Shown: in pieces, positions 58,506 to 64,000 of the stretch
Numbering within the stretch: position 1 is the stretch's first letter
How the letters are laid out: each line of letters starts with the position of its first letter
Origin: Pseudahrensia aquimaris
GTDB lineage: Bacteria > Pseudomonadota > Alphaproteobacteria > Rhizobiales > Rhizobiaceae
DNA: 64,000 bases
Assembly (NCBI RefSeq): GCF_042676045.1
Contig: NZ_JBHTJV010000026.1
Location: 62,001 to 126,000 of the forward strand
Direction of reading: 5' to 3'
The notes under the pieces: model-generated
Seen by the model: the letters and a program-made list of their open reading frames with translations, nothing else
Databases searched by the model: none
Told to the model about the DNA's origin: nothing
Position numbers and translations under genes: made by a program

Positions 58506-60364
58506 TGTTCTGTTGCCCACCATGTTGGGTATTGCGGTCCGTAGAGCGGCACATATTCGGGATGTGAAACCCGTGCCCAATGCGCCAATCGCCGCTCCCC
58601 GATATGATAGAGCGGCACGACATAGTGGCCTGAAATGAGCACGCGATCAAAGGCTCTGACGGCGGCTCGAAAGTCTTCGCGGTTTCGGGCCGCCAGCATG
58701 GCGTCGATCAGAGTGTCGATCACAGGCTCTGCTGTTCCGGCAAAGTTGAAACTGCCTTCTTGGTCGCGGGAAGACGAGCCCCAGCGGAACACCTGTTCTG
58801 CACCCGGCGAAAGCGAGGATGAATAGCGGTTGATCGTCATGTCGTAGTCGAAAGAGCCTTTGCGGGCTTGAAACTGGCTGTCATCCACAAACCGAGGCTC
58901 CAGCGCGATGCCAAGTTTGGCGAGTGTGTTTTTGTAGCTAAGAACCAGCCGCTCAAGGTCTTGGCCTGAAAGGCCGGCTCCGCCCGCAATCAGAACTTCG
59001 AACGAAAGCTGCCGCCCGCTTGTATCCACCATCTGCCCACTATCAAGCGAATAGCCTTCACTGCGCAAAATACTCAATACCTCCCGCAACACTTTGCGGT
59101 CACGGCCGGTTCCATCGGTAATTGGAGCCCGATAAGTTCCGTCCATCACTTCCGGCAAGACCGCATCAGGATAGTCAGCAAGCAGCGCTTTCTCCCGATC
59201 ATCGGCTGGAACGCCCAGTGATGAAAGTTCCGAATCCTGCCAGTAAGACGAAGTCCGCTGATAGGCACCGAAAAACAGGTTTTCATTCGCCCATTCAAAA
59301 TCAAACGCCATCGCAAGCGCTTTGCGCACATTGCGGTTGTCGAAGGGGGCCCGGCGGGTATTGAAAACAAAGCCCAACATCCCACTAGGCGTGCGAGATG
59401 GGATGATATCTTTTTCTATCCGCCCATCGGTGGCAGCAGCGAAGTCGTATCCTGTCTCCCATTTGGCAGGGCTTGATTCCGTGCGCACATCAAACAAGCC
59501 CTTCTTGAATGCCTCAAACTGGGCAGATGCATTGCGATAATAATCGACACGCACTTCGTCGAAATTGTAAAAACCGCGGTTTACCGGTTTATCCTTGCCC
59601 CAATAGTCATCGTTTCGCTGAAAGACGATCTGCTCACCGGGCTTTACAGTTTTCACAGTGTAAGGCCCGCTGCCTATTGGGGGAACAAGAGTGCTTTGAT
59701 CGAATGTCTCGGCGTTGGTGGCGTGCTTGGGCAGCACAGGCATAAGACCGAAAAGCAGCGGCGTTTCGCGCGAAGCTGTGGCGTTGAAGGTTAGCCGAAC
59801 GCGATTGTCAGCAACACGCTCCATTTTTTCCACCTGCTTCATTCTGCTGGAATAGGGCGGGCGGCCTTTTTCCTTTAGCAAATTGAAAGTGAACATAACG
59901 TCTTCCACGGTCACAGGCTGACCATCGGAGAACTTGGCGTCCGCATCCATTTCAAACTCAATCCAAGAGCGATCATCCGGCATGGCAATTCCTTGCGCCA
60001 GCAGGCCATACAGCGTGAACGGCTCATCGCGGGAACGCTTCAAAAGCGTTTCAAACACAAGATTGCCAAACGCCGGATCCCAAAGTCCCCGTGCCGTCGT
60101 CCGAATGCTCTTGACGATGAAAGGGTTGAGGCTGTCGAACGAACCACCGACTCCATAGACAATGCGGCCACCTTTCGGTGCATTCGGGTTGGCATAGGGC
60201 AGGTGGGTGAAATTAGCTGGCAGAGCCGGTTCGCCCTGCATCGCAATGCCATGCACAAACTCGTCAGCTCTTGCCGATTGGCTGATGAACAAAACAAACA
60301 GCAGGGCCGAAATGAGGGCGCATGGCTTCCTGCGCGGGTTCAGCGACAAACGCAAATTAGACAT
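58502..60364 (-). CDS. ABC-transporter peptide-binding protein, YejA-like (family 5)
   Basis: A 620-residue periplasmic solute-binding protein with a signal peptide (about residues 1-33, ending SARA). The family 5 region begins FVHGIAMQGEPALPANFTHLPYANPNAPKGGRIVYGVGGSFDSLNPFIVKS and resembles YejA, which binds oligopeptides and microcin C-type compounds. Permease and ATPase genes are absent; instead a FrnE-type oxidoreductase follows with an ATGA overlap. In relatives these proteins often stand apart from, or next to, a yejBEF set, so the transporter may be elsewhere. Confidence 0.9.
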   Translation of the reverse strand: MSNLRLSLNPRRKPCALISALLFVLFISQSARADEFVHGIAMQGEPALPANFTHLPYANPNAPKGGRIVYGVGGSFDSLNPFIVKSIRTTARGLWDPAFGNLVFETLLKRSRDEPFTLYGLLAQGIAMPDDRSWIEFEMDADAKFSDGQPVTVEDVMFTFNLLKEKGRPPYSSRMKQVEKMERVADNRVRLTFNATASRETPLLFGLMPVLPKHATNAETFDQSTLVPPIGSGPYTVKTVKPGEQIVFQRNDDYWGKDKPVNRGFYNFDEVRVDYYRNASAQFEAFKKGLFDVRTESSPAKWETGYDFAAATDGRIEKDIIPSRTPSGMLGFVFNTRRAPFDNRNVRKALAMAFDFEWANENLFFGAYQRTSSYWQDSELSSLGVPADDREKALLADYPDAVLPEVMDGTYRAPITDGTGRDRKVLREVLSILRSEGYSLDSGQMVDTSGRQLSFEVLIAGGAGLSGQDLERLVLSYKNTLAKLGIALEPRFVDDSQFQARKGSFDYDMTINRYSSSLSPGAEQVFRWGSSSRDQEGSFNFAGTAEPVIDTLIDAMLAARNREDFRAAVRAFDRVLISGHYVVPLYHIGERRLAHWARVSHPEYVPLYGPQYPTWWATEQ

Positions 60365-60613
60365 AGGAATACCCGAAACGAAGATTGCGGCGAATCATTG
60401 TGTCATCATACAGGTGAGCAGACGTTGCGCCCATGCACAGGCCCACCAGACTTTGGCTGATGCAGGATGCTGCCCTTGTTTACACTCGCAGTTGCCCCCG
60501 TAGTTGCCATCGTCATGCCTTATTTGCTAACGACACGAAACATAAGTCAGCCCATCTCGGTAGCCTTCGTGCTCAAGGGTCAAACAATCTCACTTTTGGA
60601 AAGCCGCTTCCCC

Positions 60614-61225
60614 ATGAGCAAAAGCATCGCCCACTATTTGTCAGCAGCCACACTCGCCGCCGCAACGTTTGCAGCTGGTGGTGCCGCCCACGCACAACAG
60701 GCGAGCCAGCCACAATGGGTAAAAGTGTGCTCCAAAGCTGGTGAGACTGATATCTGCAACGTGCAGTACAACGTACTGACACCGCAGGGTCGCCTGATCA
60801 CGGGCGTGAACCTGCTTACATCCACAGGCAAGGTGAAGCGCAGAATTTTTCAGGTTGCCGTCCCCACAGGTCGCTACATTCCTGAAGGCGTAAAAATCAA
60901 AATTGATGAGGGCAAAGAGAATACTTTGCCGTACAGCATCTGCCTTCCGGATCGCTGCATTGCCGAAGTAGGATTGTCGAACAATCTGGTCAACGCGCTG
61001 AAAGCTGGTGGCAAGATCACGCTGACCTCCACCAATTTCCGCACACAGAAAAATCCCGTCAACGTCACACTCTCCGGCTTCACCGCTGCCTTCGATGGCG
61101 CGCCAATCAAGCAGGGTGAGTTAGACGATCGCAAGAAAAAGCTGGAAGAAGAGCTTCAGAAGAAAGCGGAAGAAACCCGCAAAAAACTCGAAGAGGCTCA
61201 GCAGAAGGCCAAAGACGGCGGTTAA
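60614..61225 (+). CDS. IalB-family exported protein
   Basis: A 203-residue protein of the invasion-associated locus B family, widespread in Hyphomicrobiales. Signal peptide (about residues 1-28, ending AHAQ), then QWVKVCSKAGETDICNVQYNVLTPQGRLITGVNLLTS, and IDEGKENTLPYSICLPDRCIAEVGLSNNLVNALKAGGKITLTS, with two CxnC pairs expected to form disulfides. A charged helical tail (about 168-203) rich in Lys/Glu follows, longer than in the basic family. The ATG at 60614 is used; the frame extends to 60467 without a signal-like start. A terminator closes the gene. Confidence 0.9.
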   Translation: MSKSIAHYLSAATLAAATFAAGGAAHAQQASQPQWVKVCSKAGETDICNVQYNVLTPQGRLITGVNLLTSTGKVKRRIFQVAVPTGRYIPEGVKIKIDEGKENTLPYSICLPDRCIAEVGLSNNLVNALKAGGKITLTSTNFRTQKNPVNVTLSGFTAAFDGAPIKQGELDDRKKKLEEELQKKAEETRKKLEEAQQKAKDGG

Positions 61226-61264
61226 GCTTAGTCTTATTGTTGCCTGCGGGCTGCGTCGAATTTC

Positions 61265-61308
61265 AGAAGCGTTGCATCACGCTTAGTGGTGCAGCGCTTC
61301 TTTTATTT
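61265..61308 (+). terminator. Long hairpin terminator of ialB overlapping the 3' end of hspQ
   Basis: Arms AGAAGCGTTGCATCAC (61265-61280) and GTGGTGCAGCGCTTCT (61286-61301) form a 16-bp stem with two G-U pairs and a 5-base loop, followed by TTTATTT. The right arm and loop also encode the last residues and the stop codon of hspQ on the opposite strand. Confidence 0.85.
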
Positions 61309-61609
61309 CATATTTCCCGTCCTCACGGCGAACGAACATTTCGTCTATTTGCGGATGACGCAGCGGCTCACCGGGTTGATCGGCCAGCAAATTCTGTTCC
61401 GACACATAAGCCACGTATTCTGTCTCTTCGTTTTCGGCAAACAGATGATAGAACGGCTGATCTTTCGTCGGGCGCACGTTCTCCGGAATGGCCTCATACC
61501 ACTCGTCGGTATTGTCGAACTCAGGATCAACATCAAAGACGATGCCCCGGAACGGATAAATCCTATGGCGGACGAGTTGCCCAATCTGAAACTTGGCTTC
61601 GCGGATCAT
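61283..61609 (-). CDS. hspQ: HspQ, heat-shock protein / protease adaptor
   Basis: A 108-residue SH3-like beta-barrel protein (YccV family). It reads FQIGQLVRHRIYPFRGIVFDVDPEFDNTDEWYEAIPENVRPTKDQPFYHLFAENEETEYVAYVSEQNLL, the full HspQ core. In enterobacteria HspQ binds DnaA and acts as a Lon specificity-enhancing factor. The ATG at 61607-61609 has AGAGG eight bases upstream. Its terminal codons are inside the ialB terminator hairpin. Confidence 0.94.
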   Translation of the reverse strand: MIREAKFQIGQLVRHRIYPFRGIVFDVDPEFDNTDEWYEAIPENVRPTKDQPFYHLFAENEETEYVAYVSEQNLLADQPGEPLRHPQIDEMFVRREDGKYEIKEALHH

Positions 61610-61756
61610 GAAATTGGCCTCTTGTGACGCTCTTTTGGATCTTATCGCACCATTTTTGCGCCCATGACAACAGAACCAAGCTGTGACACGGTTGCTTGAC
61701 GGTCGTGCGCAGCTCTTCTAGCCAAGCGCAGGATTTTGTGAGGGCTAACGAACCAA

Positions 61757-62728
61757 ATGGCAGAAATTCTTGGCTTGGCCATGCCGTTTTTCGGCCTGAT
61801 CTTTTTGGGATTCATCGCAGCCAAAGTCCGCAAATTGCCAATGGAAGGCATGGCGTGGATGAATTTTTTCATCATCTACATCGCGCTTCCAGCTCTTTTC
61901 TTCAATCTTATCGCCCGCACACCCGTAAACGAACTAGCCTCCTGGGGCTTCATCTTCGCAGCGACTTTCGGAACCTATTGCGCTTTTGCAATCGCGTTTT
62001 GCGTTGGCGTATTTTCCACCGACGGCGACATACCAGAGTCGACCATCCAAGGCTTGGCCGGAGCCTATGGCAATATCGGTTATATGGGGCCAGGTCTTGC
62101 CATTGCCGCCCTCGGACCCGAAGCGGCGGTGCCGGTGGCGATCATTTTTTGCTTCGACAACACGATGCACTTTGCGATGGCTCCGTTCATGATGGCTATG
62201 GGCGGCGGTGCCGACCGCAAACCGGCATGGGTCACAGCGCTAGCTGTGCTCAAGAAAATATTTACCCACCCTTTCATTTTGTCCACCATCGCCGGCGTGG
62301 TGGCCGCACTCATCGAGTTTCGTCCACCCGTTCCTGTCCAAACCTTGTTGGATTATCTCCAGAATGCAGCAGCCCCTTGCGCCCTGTTTGCAATGGGCGT
62401 GACCGTAGCCATGTCTCCCCGTGGCTCGATGCCGAAAGTGCTCGCGCCGCTCATCACGATTAAGTTGCTGATTCATCCAGTCATTATCTATGTGCTGCTG
62501 AGCTGGATGGGCGATTTCCCGCCGATCTGGGTCTATACAGCGGTCTTGCTGGCAGCCTTGCCGACGGCGACCAATGTTTTCGTCATCGCGCAGCAATACA
62601 ACGTGTGGGTCGCCAGAGCATCTTCAATGGTGTTGGTTTCGACCATTGTATCGGTGGTGACAGTTACCACTTTGCTATGGCTGATTAAAACTGGAACCCT
62701 GCCGCCTGATCTGTTTCCCGCTAGCTAG
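61757..62728 (+). CDS. AEC (auxin efflux carrier)-family transporter
   Basis: A 323-residue membrane protein with about ten helices in two inverted halves, opening AEILGLAMPFFGLIFLGFIAAKVRKLP and including the helix-breaking segment GAYGNIGYMGPGLAIAALG, typical of the AEC family (malate, malonate or other organic acid carriers in bacteria). Substrate unknown. GAGGG lies upstream of the ATG. Its TAG interlocks with the stop of the convergent hydroxylase gene in CTAG. Confidence 0.9.
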   Translation: MAEILGLAMPFFGLIFLGFIAAKVRKLPMEGMAWMNFFIIYIALPALFFNLIARTPVNELASWGFIFAATFGTYCAFAIAFCVGVFSTDGDIPESTIQGLAGAYGNIGYMGPGLAIAALGPEAAVPVAIIFCFDNTMHFAMAPFMMAMGGGADRKPAWVTALAVLKKIFTHPFILSTIAGVVAALIEFRPPVPVQTLLDYLQNAAAPCALFAMGVTVAMSPRGSMPKVLAPLITIKLLIHPVIIYVLLSWMGDFPPIWVYTAVLLAALPTATNVFVIAQQYNVWVARASSMVLVSTIVSVVTVTTLLWLIKTGTLPPDLFPAS

Positions 62729-63918
62729 GCAACCTTTGCGCCCAAGCCACGCTGCATCAACTGACGCCGCAGCCAACCCAATTGTCCAACAGCCGCCAAA
62801 CCGATGGCACGCGCTGCCTGAACAGGCAGGAAATCGATAAGCAGAGAACGGTTGAGCAAGTCCACAGCCCCAGTGCGGGTTACAACATCGCCCAGACGGT
62901 TCGCATTGTAACGCATCTCGACCGAACTGCCTTTGGACACAGCATCAGCAAACGCTTCCACATCACGTAGGCCAAGATTGAAACCCTGTGCGCCGATAGG
63001 CGGGAAAACGTGTGCGGCTTCACCCAACAACGCCACATTGTTTACCATAAAGCGTTTAGCGACCATACCTTTCAGCGGGAATGTTTGAGGCTGGTTTTCA
63101 ATGGTTATCCGACCCAACATGGATTGCATTTTCTCTTCGACCATCAGCGCCATCGCATTTGTTTCCATCGCCAATATTTCATCGACCTGTTCAGGGCGGA
63201 CAACCCAAACGAGGCTCGAGCGATGACGCGTTTCCGGAAGCGGTGGCAACGGCACCTGAGTGAATGGCCCGGTCTCCGTGTGAAATTCGGTGGAAACGCC
63301 GTTGTGGGGCAGGGAGTGTTGAAAATTCATCACGATAGCGGTCTGCGGATACGACCATTCCCGCACCCCTATGCCAGCAGCTTCCCGAAGTGGTGAATTG
63401 CGACCATCAGCTGCCGCAACCGTTTGGGCGTGGACCACAGCACCGCTATCAAGTGTGAGTGTCACGCCGTCAGCGCCACAATCAGCGTGGGCGACCATGC
63501 CTTCCAAACGGTCTACGCTTTCATGCCCTGTCAGCTTCGCTTCCAGCGCAACGCCGAGCTTGGCATTGGGAATGTTGTAGCCGAATGCATCAATGTTCAG
63601 TTCGCTTGAGCGGAAATCTGTCAACGGGGCCCGTAGAAGCCGCTTCGAACCGTCGACCAGTCGCATGGTCTGCAACTCCGCGCTTTCGTCGGCAACGTCG
63701 TCCCAAACATTCATATTTTCGAGCATCCTGATTGACGGCATCAAAAGCGCGGTTGTGCGTCCATCCTGCCCCTCGTTGCGCGGCGCGACATGCACCAGTC
63801 GCTTGCCTTGCGAACGAGCAATTTCAGCCAACGCCAGAGCTGCCGTTAGTCCCGTGAGGCCGGAACCGACCACTGCGTAGTCGTAAATTCCGTTGGTGCT
63901 GTTGTTTGCTTCACTCAT
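62725..63918 (-). CDS. UbiH/UbiF/COQ6-family FAD-dependent hydroxylase
   Basis: A 397-residue class A flavin monooxygenase of the ubiquinone-hydroxylase family. FAD-binding YAVVGSGLTGLTAALALAEIA near the N-terminus, the NAD(P)H/FAD DG motif AVAAADGRNSPLREAAGI, and the second FAD motif VALLGEAAHVFPPIGAQGFNLGLRDVEAFADAV. These enzymes hydroxylate the ring of ubiquinone precursors; which position this one serves (UbiH-, UbiF- or UbiL-like) cannot be told by eye. The ATG at 63916-63918 is chosen; an in-frame start at 63957 would add 13 basic residues. Confidence 0.9.
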   Translation of the reverse strand: MSEANNSTNGIYDYAVVGSGLTGLTAALALAEIARSQGKRLVHVAPRNEGQDGRTTALLMPSIRMLENMNVWDDVADESAELQTMRLVDGSKRLLRAPLTDFRSSELNIDAFGYNIPNAKLGVALEAKLTGHESVDRLEGMVAHADCGADGVTLTLDSGAVVHAQTVAAADGRNSPLREAAGIGVREWSYPQTAIVMNFQHSLPHNGVSTEFHTETGPFTQVPLPPLPETRHRSSLVWVVRPEQVDEILAMETNAMALMVEEKMQSMLGRITIENQPQTFPLKGMVAKRFMVNNVALLGEAAHVFPPIGAQGFNLGLRDVEAFADAVSKGSSVEMRYNANRLGDVVTRTGAVDLLNRSLLIDFLPVQAARAIGLAAVGQLGWLRRQLMQRGLGAKVA

Positions 63919-64000
63919 GGCTACTCGGCTGCGCTTTCTAAGGTTTATCTTGCGCAAACAACATAAGTCTGGAAAGTGAACGACAAAAGAGCCGCGCAGC

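Noticed and set aside
61696..62463. 255-codon frame overlapping the AEC transporter
   Set aside because: Frame-shifted reading rich in Arg, His and Ser; the AEC reading gives clear membrane helices.

Overview
The window is a 64-kb piece of an alphaproteobacterial chromosome, most likely order Hyphomicrobiales (Rhizobiales). Reasons: a growth-pole-ring (GPR/RgsE-type) giant coiled-coil protein, a LexA box of the alphaproteobacterial form GAAC-N7-GAAC between uvrA and ssb, a PdhB with its own lipoyl domain in a pdhA-pdhB-pdhC-lpd cluster, an IalB-family protein, and the rhizobial-type neighbourhoods uvrA/ssb/gyrA/coaD/ppi/queA and recG/sdhE-mfd. Two RTX-type exoproteins would suit a marine or surface-associated lifestyle, but that is inference and the genus cannot be fixed from the sequence.

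Layout. 1-6.2 kb: tail of a squalene/phytoene-synthase-like gene, trmFO, a lipoprotein with a Cys/His/Asp triad, a DUF1127 micro-gene and uvrA. 6.2-9.7 kb: ssb, then a translationally coupled tenA-benE-glyoxalase operon, a secreted small protein and marC. 10.6-17 kb: gyrA, lysE-type exporter, coaD, two cyclophilins (periplasmic and cytosolic), queA. 17-27.5 kb: the most accessory-looking part: an RTX protein with four 87-88-residue modules, a DUF4864 protein, tgt in inverted orientation, tRNA-Lys, ccdA, a glycosyltransferase-like TPR protein, a DMT exporter, a secreted animal-type haem peroxidase with an RTX tail, and a single-pass membrane protein. 27.7-39.7 kb: glmU, glmS, a DUF502 membrane protein, recG, sdhE-mfd, eno, ftsB. 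39.8-45.8 kb: pyruvate dehydrogenase genes with two unknown small genes among them. 45.9-54.7 kb: secreted protein, DUF1330, tRNA-Thr, a SnoaL-like protein co-oriented with the GPR homologue, an HPt protein, ferredoxin and two adjacent DUF922 HExxH proteins. 54.8-64 kb: MFS transporter, VOC protein coupled to kdsA, a YejA-like peptide-binding protein coupled to a FrnE-type DsbA, ialB, hspQ, an AEC transporter and a UbiH-family hydroxylase.

How the genes fit together: most of the window is housekeeping, covering DNA repair (uvrA, ssb, recG, mfd), cell-envelope precursors (glmS and glmU for UDP-GlcNAc, kdsA for Kdo), central carbon flow (eno, pdhABC-lpd, sdhE), tRNA modification (trmFO, queA, tgt) and polar growth or division (GPR homologue, ftsB). 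Gene packing is very tight: six convergent pairs overlap by exactly four bases through shared stop codons, and several same-strand pairs overlap as ATGA or GTGA. No CRISPR array, insertion sequence, prophage or plasmid origin is visible. I found no unmistakable new multi-gene system. The best leads are the queA-to-glmU accessory stretch with its two secreted RTX proteins, the tenA-benE-VOC operon, the short GPR homologue with its 40-residue repeats, and a queuosine transglycosylase lacking two of the three usual zinc cysteines.
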